A stretch of 64,000 bases of DNA. Source: Sandaracinaceae bacterium. Its GTDB lineage: Bacteria > Myxococcota_A > Polyangia > Polyangiales > Houyiibacteriaceae. The stretch covers positions 434,001 to 498,000 of the forward strand of contig JACKEJ010000006.1 in NCBI GenBank assembly GCA_020633055.1, read 5' to 3'. The position numbers and the translations under genes were made by a program. The stretch's first letter is position 1; the number at the start of each line of letters is the position of its first letter. The notes beneath the pieces were generated by a model. It was not told the DNA's origin. It did no database searches and saw nothing but the letters and a program-made list of their open reading frames with translations. Below, piece by piece: positions 7,770-16,593 of this stretch.

Positions 7770-9073
7770 ATGTCAGACAAGACGCACGCGTCATCGAGTG
7801 TGCGATGGGCTCGCTTTCGCTTTCAGGTGGTGGGTCCGCTCTTCGTGGAGCCCCCCGCCGCTGGCATGCTGGTGCAGGCTCTCGACGAGTTGGCGTCACG
7901 CAGCTACGAGCACCCCACCAAGCCGGGAGTGCGCGTCCAGTTCTCGCGCTCGGCGATCGAGCGTTGGTTCTACGCGGCGCGCAACGCGACCGGTGACCCG
8001 GTGGGCAAGCTCGCGCGCAAGGTCCACGCGCACGCGGGGACGCACCCGACGATGTCGGCGGCGGTGGAGGACGCGCTCACCAAGCAGCACCGCGCGCACC
8101 CGAGCTGGACCTATCAGCTGCACTACGACAACCTCGTGGCGCTCGCGAAGAAGCAGCCCGAGCTGGGCACCGTGCCGAGCGTGGCGACCGTGCGGCGCTT
8201 CATGAAGCGCCGTGGGCTCCTCAAGGTGCGCAAGCCTCGGCGTCGCCGAGGGCAGCCTGCGGACGAGCCCGTGTTCGAGGCGCGCGAGCGGCGCAGCTTC
8301 GAGGTCGGTCACGTGCACGCCCTCTGGCACGCGGACTTCCACGTGGGCTCACGCCGCGTGGTCGAGCCGGACGGGACGTACTCCCAGGTCGTGCTGCTCG
8401 GCTTCCTCGACGACGCGTCGCGCATCGCTTGCCACGTGCAGTGGTACCGCGAAGAGAGCGCCGAGGCGTTCGTGCACGGGCTACAGCAGGCGCTCCAGAA
8501 GCGCGGCATGCCGCGGGCGCTGCTCACCGACAATGGCCAGTCGATGCAAGCCCACGAGGTGCACGGGTCCACAGCGAGCTCGGCATGACGCCGCTCGAGC
8601 GCATGCTGCAAGGCCCATCCGCGAGCCGCCCATCGTGGTCCAGCGACAAGCTGCGCCGGGCCTTCCGCATGGAGGTGCAGCGCACGCAGCGGCGTAGCGA
8701 CGGGACCCTCACCGTCGCGGGCGTGCGCTTCGAGATTCCGTCTCGCTACCGCGTGCTGCTCCGTCCGGTCGTGCGCTACGCGCGCTGGGACCTGTCCACG
8801 GTCGACCTCGTCGACGAGCGCCACGGCACCCACCTCGCGACCCTGCTGCCGCTCGACAAGACCGCGAACGCCACCGGTGCCCGCCGCGTCGTCGAACCCG
8901 TCTCCCCACCGGGGGTCGTCGACGACCCGTACGTCGGCGTCGCGCCCCTCCTCGAAGCGCTGATGGAGGACTACGCCGCTACCGGCCTCCCGCCCGCCTA
9001 TGTCCCGCTCGCGGAGTCCACCGACGAGCCGAAGTCCACCGACACCACCCCCGAAGAGACACATGAATCCTAA
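7770..9073 (+). pseudogene. Mu/Tn7-like DDE transposase with internal deletion and frameshift
   Basis: ATG 7770 follows AAGGAGG by 9 nt. The first frame runs to 8588 and includes the DNA-binding part (RVQFSRSAIERWFYAARNAT), ALWHADFHVGSRR (first Asp) and RALLTDNGQSMQAHEV (second Asp). It then breaks at about 8560. A different frame resumes with HSELGMTPLERMLQ and continues through the C-terminal barrel to 9073. Aligned with the relative at 10269-11360, about 64 residues are missing, including the block with the catalytic Glu (QNGKQESFF in the relative). The enzyme should be catalytically dead. Confidence 0.85.
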
Positions 9074-9899
9074 GCTCCAAGCCCTCTACGGCCTCAAGTT
9101 CCATCCCTTCCGTGCCGACATCCCCACCGAGGCGCTCTTCGTCTCGCCGGCCGTCGACGCCTTCTGTCGTCGCGTCGAATTCAGCCTGACCGATGGGGGA
9201 TTCGCCATGGTCACCGGAGACCCCGGCGCCGGAAAGTCCATTGCCTTGCGCGTCCTCGAAGACCGCCTCCGTCGCCGACAAGACCTCATCGTCGGCACCA
9301 TCGAGCGGCCCATCGGGCGCGCCTCCGACTTCTATCGCGAGCTCGGCGACATCTTCGGCGTGAGCCTCCATGGACACAACCGATGGGCCGGATTCAAGTC
9401 CCTGCGCGAGAAGTGGAGCGAGCACATCGCCACCACCCTCACCCGGCCCGTCCTCATCGTCGACGAGGCGCAGGAGATGATCTCCGGCGTCTTCACCGAG
9501 CTCCGCCTCCTCTCCAGCAAGAGCCTCGACGCGCGCTCTCTCCTCTGCGTCGTCTTCGCTGGCGATGCCCGGCTGCCCGACCGCTTCCGCGCTCCCGACC
9601 TGCTCCCTCTTGGCTCCAGGATCCGTCGACGACTCAAGCTCGAGCCCGCGGGTCGCGATGAACTCGCCGCTTGCCTCGACCATCTCCTCGACGCCGCCGG
9701 GGCCCCCCAGCTGATGACCACCGAGTTGCGCACCACCCTCGCCGAGCACGCTGCGGGCAACTACCGCGTGCTCATGAACCTGGCCGACGAGCTACTCACC
9801 GTCGCCGCCGAGCGCGACCTGCCGAGGCTCGACGAGAAACTCTTTCTCGAGGTCTTCGCCACGCCGGCACCGGCCCGCGCAGCTGGACGCAAGCGGTGA
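9063..9899 (+). CDS. ExeA/TnsC-like AAA ATPase of transposon (copy 2)
   Basis: ATG 9063 opens MNPKLQALYGLKFHPFRADI; it overlaps the transposase stop by 11 nt, so the two were translationally coupled. Walker A GDPGAGKSIAL, Walker B VLIVDEAQEM, sensor VVFAGDARLPDRF and LGSRIRRRL are all present in about 278 residues. Homologues bind target DNA and license the transposase. Apparently intact, unlike its transposase partner. The next ORF starts inside its stop codon. Confidence 0.85.
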   Translation: MNPKLQALYGLKFHPFRADIPTEALFVSPAVDAFCRRVEFSLTDGGFAMVTGDPGAGKSIALRVLEDRLRRRQDLIVGTIERPIGRASDFYRELGDIFGVSLHGHNRWAGFKSLREKWSEHIATTLTRPVLIVDEAQEMISGVFTELRLLSSKSLDARSLLCVVFAGDARLPDRFRAPDLLPLGSRIRRRLKLEPAGRDELAACLDHLLDAAGAPQLMTTELRTTLAEHAAGNYRVLMNLADELLTVAAERDLPRLDEKLFLEVFATPAPARAAGRKR

Positions 9900-10168
9900 A
9901 TCCTCTCGACCCCCGCGTGGTCCACTACGCTCCGGAGGTCGCTCCTCTGGTCGCGCTGCTGGCCGTCGTCAACGCCGCCGACGCCGCCCTGGTGGTCGTC
10001 CACGCGCTCGAGCGTGTCGAAGGCTGCCCCTCTACCGAGGTGCGTCTCGCCCGTCGTCTACGCGCCGCCCTCGCGGGATCCTCGAAGGCCACCCAAGCCT
10101 ACCTCGACTACGTGGTGGAGCTCGCCATCCCGCCCCCGCGCGCGGACCCAGACGCCGACCCCTTCTGA
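9896..10168 (+). CDS. Small ORF coupled to transposon ATPase, function unknown
   Basis: It begins at a GTG (9896) that overlaps the ATPase stop as GTGA, which implies translational coupling and decides the start. The product is 90 residues, mostly helical, Ala/Val-rich at the N-terminus (VAPLVALLAVVNAADAALVV) and acidic/Pro-rich at the C-terminus. No known family is recognised. A perfect hairpin lies 5 bp after its stop, so it is probably the last gene of the transposase-ATPase operon and may be a third transposition component. Confidence 0.55.
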   Translation: MNPLDPRVVHYAPEVAPLVALLAVVNAADAALVVVHALERVEGCPSTEVRLARRLRAALAGSSKATQAYLDYVVELAIPPPRADPDADPF

Positions 10169-10173
10169 CTCGA

Positions 10174-10202
10174 GACGCCCGCCAGGAACCCTGGCGGGCG
10201 TC
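10174..10202. terminator. Perfect 13-bp hairpin between convergent transposon operons
   Basis: GACGCCCGCCAGG (10174-10186) pairs with CCTGGCGGGCGTC (10190-10202) around a 3-nt loop. It lies after the stop at 10168 of the plus-strand operon and before the minus-strand transposase ends at 10269. No T-tract follows, so it would be a non-canonical terminator or a shared bidirectional one. Confidence 0.6.
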
Positions 10203-10236
10203 GTCGTCTTCGGGCCAGGGCACGCGCGCCACACGT

Positions 10237-10280
10237 CCATCATGATTCGTGATCGGAGGCCCATCATGTCACGTGACGCC
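10237..10280 (-). repeat. Two CCATCATG repeats 24 bp apart, with inverted GATGGG site
   Basis: CCATCATG occurs at 10237 and 10261, a 24-bp spacing. The second copy is part of the reverse complement of GCGTCACG-N6-GATGGG (10260-10280). The sites are oriented opposite to those at 5514-5635, 6952 and 7637, as expected for binding sites at the other end of an element. They lie immediately beyond the stop codon of the third transposase, whose C-terminal domain is missing. Confidence 0.5.
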
Positions 10281-11360
10281 ACTCAGCACGAGTTCCTCGC
10301 GGAAGACAGCGCGCAGGCGTTCGATGCTCGGCGATTCACGCCCCTCCGAGTGGGCCGCGCGCAGACGCTCGAGCGGTGAGGTGTCGATGCCCTCGTGCGT
10401 GGTCCGATTGTAGTCGTACTCGACCCAGGCCGTGGTCGCGTCGTTGAGCAGCTTGAGGTTGAGATCTGGGACCCCCTCGAGCATCGCGATGCACTTGCCC
10501 TCGACGGGCGCGAAGAAGGACTCCTGCTTGCCGTTCTGGTACGGACTCTCGCGCAGCGTGAAGTTCTGCTGGATCCCGAGGCGACCCAGCCCCTGACACA
10601 GCTCGGCGGCCTTCATCGCCGAGCCGTTGTCCATCATGATCGCGCGCGGCAGACCGCGCTTCATGAAGGCCTGACACAGGGCGTGGACCAGCTCGGCGAC
10701 GCCCTCGTTCAGGTACCACTGCGCGTGGCAGCAGAGCCTGCTGTGGTCGTCGATGATCGCCATCAGATACGCCTTGGCGTAGGTTCCGTTGGGCAGCAGG
10801 ACATGGCGGCTGCAATGGTGGAAGTCGAGGTGCCAGAGCATGTGCGCGTGGGCCATCTCGTAGCTCCGCACCTCTCGCACGCTGTGATGCGCGTGGTGGT
10901 CCGTGCGCCGCTTCTGCTGCGTCCAGCCTTGCGCGCGCATGTGTCGCCGCACCGTCGAGTACGAGGGCAACGGACCCAGCTCGGGCGCCTTCTCCACGAC
11001 CGCGTCGAGGTTCTCGTGGTGCAGCCGGAAGCTCCACGTGGGGTGCTCCTGGTACTGCTTGCGAATGGCCTCGTTCAGCCCGGGCGACAGCGACCGGCGC
11101 TTCCCTGCGTCCGAGCGAACCTTCCTGCCGAGCTGCGGGAATGGGTCCTGGGTCGCGCTCGCCGTGTAGAACCAGCGCTCGATGGTGGAGTACGCGAACT
11201 TCACCGGCAGCCCCGTCACGGGATGCGTGAACGTCGTTTGAGAGAGCGCCTTGATCGCAGCGCGCAACGCACCGTGCACCGGCGGTGACGTCAGCAGCGA
11301 CCCCACGACGGCGAAGCGAAAGTAGGCCCAGCGTTCGCTGGGCGGGAGTGTTGTTGTCAT
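10269..11360 (-). CDS. Mu/Tn7-like DDE transposase lacking the C-terminal barrel
   Basis: Start ATG 11360 (MTTTLPPSERWAYFRFAVVG) is preferred over an upstream start at 11387 because homology to the 7770 transposase begins here. DNA-binding helices (FAYSTIERWFYTASAT), MLWHLDFHHCSRH (Asp), RAIMMDNGSAMKAAEL (Asp) and SPYQNGKQESFFAPVEGK (Glu) are intact. It ends after RLRAVFREELVLSGVT, where the relative continues into a ~110-residue Mu-C barrel. It is therefore naturally short or 3'-truncated at the GATGGG site. It has no adjacent ATPase; the zinc-ribbon gene lies upstream on the same strand. Confidence 0.8.
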   Translation of the reverse strand: MTTTLPPSERWAYFRFAVVGSLLTSPPVHGALRAAIKALSQTTFTHPVTGLPVKFAYSTIERWFYTASATQDPFPQLGRKVRSDAGKRRSLSPGLNEAIRKQYQEHPTWSFRLHHENLDAVVEKAPELGPLPSYSTVRRHMRAQGWTQQKRRTDHHAHHSVREVRSYEMAHAHMLWHLDFHHCSRHVLLPNGTYAKAYLMAIIDDHSRLCCHAQWYLNEGVAELVHALCQAFMKRGLPRAIMMDNGSAMKAAELCQGLGRLGIQQNFTLRESPYQNGKQESFFAPVEGKCIAMLEGVPDLNLKLLNDATTAWVEYDYNRTTHEGIDTSPLERLRAAHSEGRESPSIERLRAVFREELVLSGVT

Positions 11361-11431
11361 GCCGGCAACGCTACGAAGCGCGACCAACTCCGGTCATCGA
11401 GCATCCTCTGCGTGTGGCCGTCGGCCCTCGT

Positions 11432-12001
11432 TCAGCACGCCCCGGGCGGCCCGAGCCAGCGAGCCAGCGACCCCAGCAGCACATGCAGCCGCGCCTCCAC
11501 GCACGGCGACGTCATCCGATCCAGCCATGACCGCGGCATCGTCGATGGCTCCGCAGGCGGCACCAGAAGCGCACTCAGCTCCTCGCCCGCGCGCGTCTGA
11601 GGGAACTGTTCCAGCCACCACCGCCGCCAGCGCACCAGCGTCCGACGGTCCACCCCGAGCGTGGCCCCGAGGTGCGTCACGCGACCCGCGCTCACGCCAT
11701 GCTGCAGCGCCGCCCCAAGCACCACCACCGCGCCCAAGTACGCGCGGCGCCCGAGGTACCGCACCGACGCGGGCAGCACGCGCTGGCGGCAGCCCTCACG
11801 GCTGCAGCAGAGGCCGTGCCGGAACGCGTGCTCCGGTCCCAAAGCCCAAGGCCCGCCCCGAGGCTTGCGGGGGTAGTTGGCGACGTGCATCGCTGCTCCA
11901 CACGCCCGGCACGGGCGGCCGCGCTCAGCAGCGGCCAGGTCGGCATCGAGCTTCAGCAACGCGTGCGGAAAGCTCGCATTCGAAAACACCTTCTCGTACA
12001 A
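11432..12001 (-). CDS. Zinc-ribbon/HTH transposon accessory protein (copy 2)
   Basis: A TTG at 12001 preceded by AAAAGGAG (6-nt gap) is the best start and aligns with the N-terminus of the paralogue at 7064; the frame stays open to 12091. It contains CRACGAAMHVANYPRKPRG and LCCSREGCRQRVLPASVRYL, matching the Cys pattern of copy 1. It then has a convincing helix-turn-helix (SAGRVTHLGATLGVDRRTLV) followed by RWRRWWLEQFPQT. It is probably a DNA-binding accessory factor of this transposon family. It is upstream of and co-oriented with the transposase at 10269-11360. Confidence 0.65.
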   Translation of the reverse strand: MYEKVFSNASFPHALLKLDADLAAAERGRPCRACGAAMHVANYPRKPRGGPWALGPEHAFRHGLCCSREGCRQRVLPASVRYLGRRAYLGAVVVLGAALQHGVSAGRVTHLGATLGVDRRTLVRWRRWWLEQFPQTRAGEELSALLVPPAEPSTMPRSWLDRMTSPCVEARLHVLLGSLARWLGPPGAC

Positions 12002-12033
12002 ACACAGCTCCTTTTGGTCAGCACCTAAAGGAG

Positions 12034-12074
12034 CGCCCCCTCCGCACTTGATGGTCAAGTTTGCGGAGGGGGCG
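12034..12074. repeat. 18-bp hairpin upstream of zinc-ribbon gene copy 2
   Basis: CGCCCCCTCCGCA (12034-12046) pairs with TGCGGAGGGGGCG (12062-12074), and an inner CTTGA/TCAAG pair closes a 3-nt TGG loop, with a 2-nt bulge. It sits just upstream of the ribosome-binding site of the minus-strand zinc-ribbon gene, about 70 bp from the transposon's right boundary. It may be an attenuator, or a block against transcription entering from the rhs side. Confidence 0.6.
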
Positions 12075-12143
12075 TCTTGTTGTCCCCTCATCGAGCGTGA
12101 CCAGGAACACGCCCGATCGCATCGCTCAGCCCGCTGCTACAGA

Positions 12144-15100
12144 ACACGTACGACCCGGAGGACCGGCACACGGAGACGACGTACGACGTGCTGGGGCGGG
12201 CGACGGCGATGATTCAGCACATGGCGGAGGGCGAGCCTGCGCTGGTGACGGCGTACGAGAACTACGACGGCGAGGGGAACGCGCGGCTGGTGCGGGACCC
12301 GCTGGGGCAGGAGACGACGCTGACGTACGACGGGCTCGGTCGCCTGACGGACGTGACGCTGCCGGCGCCGCTGGGCGAGGTGGCGGCGGGGCTGCCGCGG
12401 TTGCTGTCGACGCACGCGGCGTACGACGGCGGGGACTGCGTCACGGCGGTGACGGAGACGCTGGAGCCGGACGGCGGCGGGGCCGCGTTCACGCGTGAGC
12501 TGACGTGGGACCACGACGCGTTCGGGCGGATGACGCGGCACGGGCAGCGCGGTCGGGACGTGACGTACACGTACAACGACAGCCTGCGGCAGATGGCGCA
12601 GGCGAGCAGCGGGGGGACGACGCTGTATCAGTACGACGCGCTGGGGCGCATCGACTGGGCGGAGCTGGACGGGGACCGTGTGGACGTTTCGTACGTGGAG
12701 CACGAGGACCTGGTGTCGACGGTGACGAACCCGAACGGGACGGTGGCGACGTTCGGGTACGACGCGGCGACACGGCGGCTGACGGGGGTGACGCACACGC
12801 GCGGCGGGACGCCGTTCTTGGCGTACGGGTATGCGTACGACCACAACGGGAACCGTACGCTGGAGACGGTGACGGAGGGCGGCTCGGAGGAGCGCAACGA
12901 GTACACGTACGACGCGCTGGACCGCATGACGCTGCACCGGCGCGAGACGGGCGCGACACCGGGGCCGGAGGACATCCGAGAGACGCGTTACGCGTTCGAG
13001 CTGAGCGGCGCACGCGGCTACAACCGGCGCGTGGAGGACGTGCAGGACGGCGGCGGGCAGGAGCTCGCGCGGCGCGTGTACGACTACGACGGCGCGAACC
13101 GGCTGACGACGCTGAGCGAGACGGGCGGCGCGACGCGGACGGTGACGTACGCGCACGACGCGAACGGCAACCGCCTGAGCCGCGTGGACAGCGCAGCCGG
13201 CGGCGAGCAGACGCTGTACCGCTACACGGTGCAGAACCAGCTGAGCGAAGTGCTCGCGGGCCCGGCAGGCGCGGAGGTGAGCCAAGGCCAGTACGAGTAC
13301 GACGCCCTAGGCCGCCGGGTGCGGCAGCACGGCACGCAGCGCGGCGACATCGAGACGGTGTACGACGGGCTCTCCACCCTGGACGAGCACGAGGTGAGCG
13401 GCGGAGGCGCCGGGACACCGCTCGGGCACTACCACTACGCGCTGGGCCTCGCGCGCCTGGACGAGGGCGGCGGCGAAGAGCGCTACTACCACCTGGACGG
13501 CCGCGGCAACACGGGCGCGCTCACCGCCGGGAGCGGCGGCGCGGACACACCCGGCGACGTGCTGACCAGCTACCGCCTGGACCCGTTCGGCGCGGTGCGC
13601 AGCGGCAGCGACCCCGTCAACCGGCAGGTGTACACGGGGCACGAGACCGACACGGAGACGGGCCTCATCTACATGAACGCGCGTCACTACGACCCGGAGA
13701 CGGGGCGGTTTGTGACGCAGGACACGTGGCTTGGTACGGGCGGGGACCCGGGCACGCAGAACCGGTACGCGTATGCGCTCGGGAACCCGGCCACGTACTG
13801 GGACCCGACGGGGCACTGGACGGAGGTGTATCCGGGCGGCTGCACGAGCGGCAAAGACAAGTGCGAACAGGCGGCAGGAGGCCAAGGGGGGATTCCATAC
13901 CCCGAGGACTCGAGCGTCATCCCGCTCGGCGGACCGAGCCCGTCTTCCGCGGCACCCGCACCGCAAACCCAGGCGGCGCGTCCCACGCCACCCGCGCCCC
14001 GCGGGACGTACAGCGTGATCTCCAGCGGCATCACGCCCGCGCAGGTCTACAACGCGGCCTACTCCTGGGTGCAGTCGCGGCGGCAAGTGCTGGAGGAGCG
14101 CCACGCCGAGATCACTCAGCGCATCGACGAGCGCACGCGCGTCACGGGCTGGTGGGGAGAACGTCGGGACTACACAAGCGGGGCGGGGTACGCAGCGAAC
14201 CGAGGCTGGGACCCGAACCAGCAGCCCATCGACACGAGCAACGTGCCGACGATGAGCCCGTTCGAGATGACCCGGGTCTACACCTCGGAGTCGATGCCGA
14301 CGGCCCTCGAGCTGGAGGTGCTCGAGGGTGTGAACCTGCTGTTCTCGCTTGGGGAGATGATCGCAGGGTCGGAGCTCGGTGGGGCCCTGTCGACGAAGCG
14401 GAACTACGAGCGTCTCTCAGAGCTGCTGACCTTCCTAGCGGTGCTGGAAGACTCGCCTGAGGTGCTGATCGTGGCGATCATGAGAGCGCCACAGGCGTTC
14501 ATCGACAGGTACCGGAGCGGCGACAGCGCAACGGTCGGCTCGGTGCTGAGCACGCTGTACCAATCGCTGGGTGGGCTCGCGCAGATGGCACTCGGAACTG
14601 CGGTGGGCGCCATCATCCTCAAGAACGGCGTGAACGTCGTGGACGAGGCGGTCGACGGTGCTTCGGAGATCGCGCAGTTTGCTGCCCAGGCTTCGCACCA
14701 CGGACCCGAGTTGCCGGGGCCGTCAGTGCCACACGGCGGGACGCCTGACGTGCCGGGGGGCGGCCTGACCCCCGGGGGGGGAGTGCCGACGTATGATACG
14801 CCCTTCCGGCCGCTAACGCGGAACCAGCGCAGGGCAATCCAGGAGCGCGTCAACAACCGAACTGCGTCGCGTGAGGATTTGGCGCACCTCGATTGGGACC
14901 GAAGGTTCAACAATCGGCGACGGGCCGGGGTCAGACGTTTCTGGGCTGCAGAGCGTCAGCGGCTCCGGGATGGTCTTCCTGGGACGCGCGAGTGGACTTC
15001 GGAGCAACGGGAGGCGATCCTTGCAGGGCGCACACCCCAGCACAATGGTGCCCCCATCGAGGGTCACCACATGTACAACGCGCTGGACCATCCGCACATC

Positions 15101-15226
15101 GCCAACGATCCGACCAATATCCATCCAGCCACGGATGCCGAGCACTTAGGGCGCTGGCACGGTGGAAACTACCAAAACGATACGTTCGGAGCTCCCCTTA
15201 ACCCAGATTTTCCTGAGGACTTCTAG
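12144..15226 (+). pseudogene. 3' part of interrupted RHS toxin gene with GHH/HNH nuclease tip
   Basis: Bases 12144-13732 match 82-1670 with no difference that I could see. The core then diverges slightly, and the variable region is wholly different from the first gene. The tip contains W-T-S-E-Q-R-E-A-I-L, then PIEGHHMYNALDHPHIANDP (about 15055-15110) and HLGRWHGGNYQN, the GHH signature of an HNH/EndoVII-superfamily toxin. The in-frame ORF has no start until ATG 12188, within the core, so secretion and folding signals are lost. It is either an orphan tip cassette kept for recombination into a full-length rhs gene or a decaying copy. The immunity gene follows directly. Confidence 0.85.
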
Positions 15227-15541
15227 ATGTCAACCATTGTACTTCGGGCCCAGGTTGATCCGTCTGCTTCGTTGTTGGGCGCGCTACGGCGGGTGACCGG
15301 GACCGCACTCGGTGAGCTGCGGTCATCTCTTATGGACGGCGCTCCGATCGTTTCAGAAGCGATATTCGGGAACGATCACGACGAAGTATCCCTAGTTCTT
15401 CTGGGAGTAGCGGACGTGTTCGAAGACGCCGGTGTCGACTACGAAATATTCGAGCTGGGGGAGGGCGAGACTTTCGAAAGTGCTCCGCTCGATCGACGGG
15501 AGATCTCCCTCAGTACGCTCAAGAACATTCTGACCACCTAG
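15227..15541 (+). CDS. Candidate immunity protein for GHH-tip toxin
   Basis: A 104-residue acidic protein whose ATG immediately follows the toxin TAG, so the two are tightly coupled. It has an alternating hydrophobic segment (EVSLVLLGVADVFEDAG) and no signal peptide or membrane helix. I do not recognise the family. Position next to the nuclease tip is the main evidence; it would neutralise the toxin in the cytosol. Confidence 0.65.
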   Translation: MSTIVLRAQVDPSASLLGALRRVTGTALGELRSSLMDGAPIVSEAIFGNDHDEVSLVLLGVADVFEDAGVDYEIFELGEGETFESAPLDRREISLSTLKNILTT

Positions 15542-15570
15542 TGCCGCCGATCGGAAGTTCGTTCCGGGTT

Positions 15571-15790
15571 TCACTCGCGTGAAGCAAGCACCCAGGGGTA
15601 GGAGTCGACGAGGTTGCCGAGCACGTCCTTCAGAACTGCCCGCTCGTGTGTCCGCTCCCATTTCTCGCGGTGGTCCGCGATGTCGAGGAGCCAGAGGTGC
15701 ACGGTGTCGCGACGCAGGCGGACATGCTTGATGGCGTCGGCCGCGGGGCCGGACTCGACGATGACTGCGGTGCGGTGCGTCAGGACCTCC
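15571..15790 (-). pseudogene. 3' remnant of an unidentified gene truncated by the IS
   Basis: On the minus strand a frame without a start codon reads AVIVESGPAADAIKHVRLRR, then DTVHLWLLDIADHREKWERT and LGNLVDSYPWVL, ending at TGA 15571. It has the composition of a real protein and runs directly into the IS edge at about 15770, where a stop codon blocks extension. It looks like the C-terminal ~65 residues of a gene whose 5' part was removed by the IS or an associated deletion. Function unknown. Confidence 0.5.
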
Positions 15791-16578
15791 CCCTACCAAG
15801 AGCGCGCAAGTGCGCGCGGAGCATGAAACAAGGGCTGAAGTGAGATTGTGATGAGCTTGGCTGAGCGGCTATGGGCTGTCGAGGACCTCCCTTCCGGGGA
15901 CGGGCTGGACAGGTCCGTCGCAGCCTCCACATCCGGCGAGGGCCTGGTTGGAGAGGAGCCGTTGGCGTCTCGCGATAACGGCTTCAGCGGCGATTCGCCC
16001 AGGCAGGTCGGGCTCGACGTCGCTGTAGACCTCGTCGGGCGTGCGACCACCGAGCGCAGCTCTCGGGATGAGGGTGTTGTGGTCCTCGACGTACATGCCG
16101 GTGAGGCGGACGAGGGTCTCCTCGGAGTCGAGGTGGTGGAGGAAGAGCCAGCGGTGCTTGAGGTGGTTCCAGAAGCTCTCGATCATGCTGCTGGAGAAGG
16201 TGACGTCGACCTGGGCGCGGGCTTGATGGAGCAGGCCGGCAAAGTCGGGGTGGCCGACCGTGGTGTTCTCGGAGCCGCCGTCCGTGATGACGGTGACCGG
16301 CGGGCTGCCCGCGGGCAGGTAGGCCACCGCCTGGCGGAGCAGAAGCTCGGTGGCGGAAGCGCGGCAGGAGGTGCCGACGGTCCACGCAAGGATCTTGCGG
16401 GAGTGGTTGTCGATGATGCCGTGGAGCCAGCGGACGGTGCCGTCGAGGAGGCGGACGCGGGATGCGTCGATGTGCCAGAGCTCGTTGGGGCGCGATGCAC
16501 GCACGCCGACTTTGGAGCGGCGGGGATGCAGGCGCTTGCGCGGGCGCTGGATGCCGAGGCGGTGCATCTCACGGAGGC
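15768..16578 (-). mobile_element. Insertion sequence remnant, copy 2
   Basis: The segment is related throughout to 3823-4632, including one copy of the GCGGTGCG...GTCAGGAC repeat and the same edge sequence. Only the 3' half of the element is present; it ends abruptly within the transposase gene at about 16578, next to the toxin gene. Small differences from copy 1 show that the two are not recent duplicates. Confidence 0.75.
15869..16578 (-). pseudogene. 5'-truncated IS transposase
   Basis: It retains the integrase core of the 3925-5271 transposase: ELWHIDASRVRLLDG, VITDGGSENTT and MIESFWNHLKHRW, so all three catalytic residues are present. The first ~210 residues are gone. Homology starts at REMHRLGIQRPRKRL, where copy 1 has REIHRLGIQ. 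Upstream the open frame continues over the toxin gene but is not homologous. Not expected to be functional. Confidence 0.8.
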
Positions 16579-16593
16579 GGGGGAGGGCGGGGA

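Larger units (their letters stand above)
5494..12143. mobile_element. 6.65-kb composite Mu/Tn7-like transposon block inserted in an rhs gene
   Basis: The interruption is defined precisely by comparison with the intact rhs core at 1-1670. The six bases acacgt occur on both sides (5488-5493 and 12144-12149), consistent with a 5-6-bp target duplication. Inside are, in order: six GATGG motifs, a palindrome, an ATPase (-), a transposase fragment (-), a zinc-ribbon protein (+), a deleted transposase (+), an ATPase (+), a small ORF (+), a terminator-like hairpin, a transposase (-) and a zinc-ribbon protein (-). The mixed orientation and two ATPases suggest nested or fused elements, not one simple transposon. 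The two outer ends do not form an obvious inverted repeat. Confidence 0.75.
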
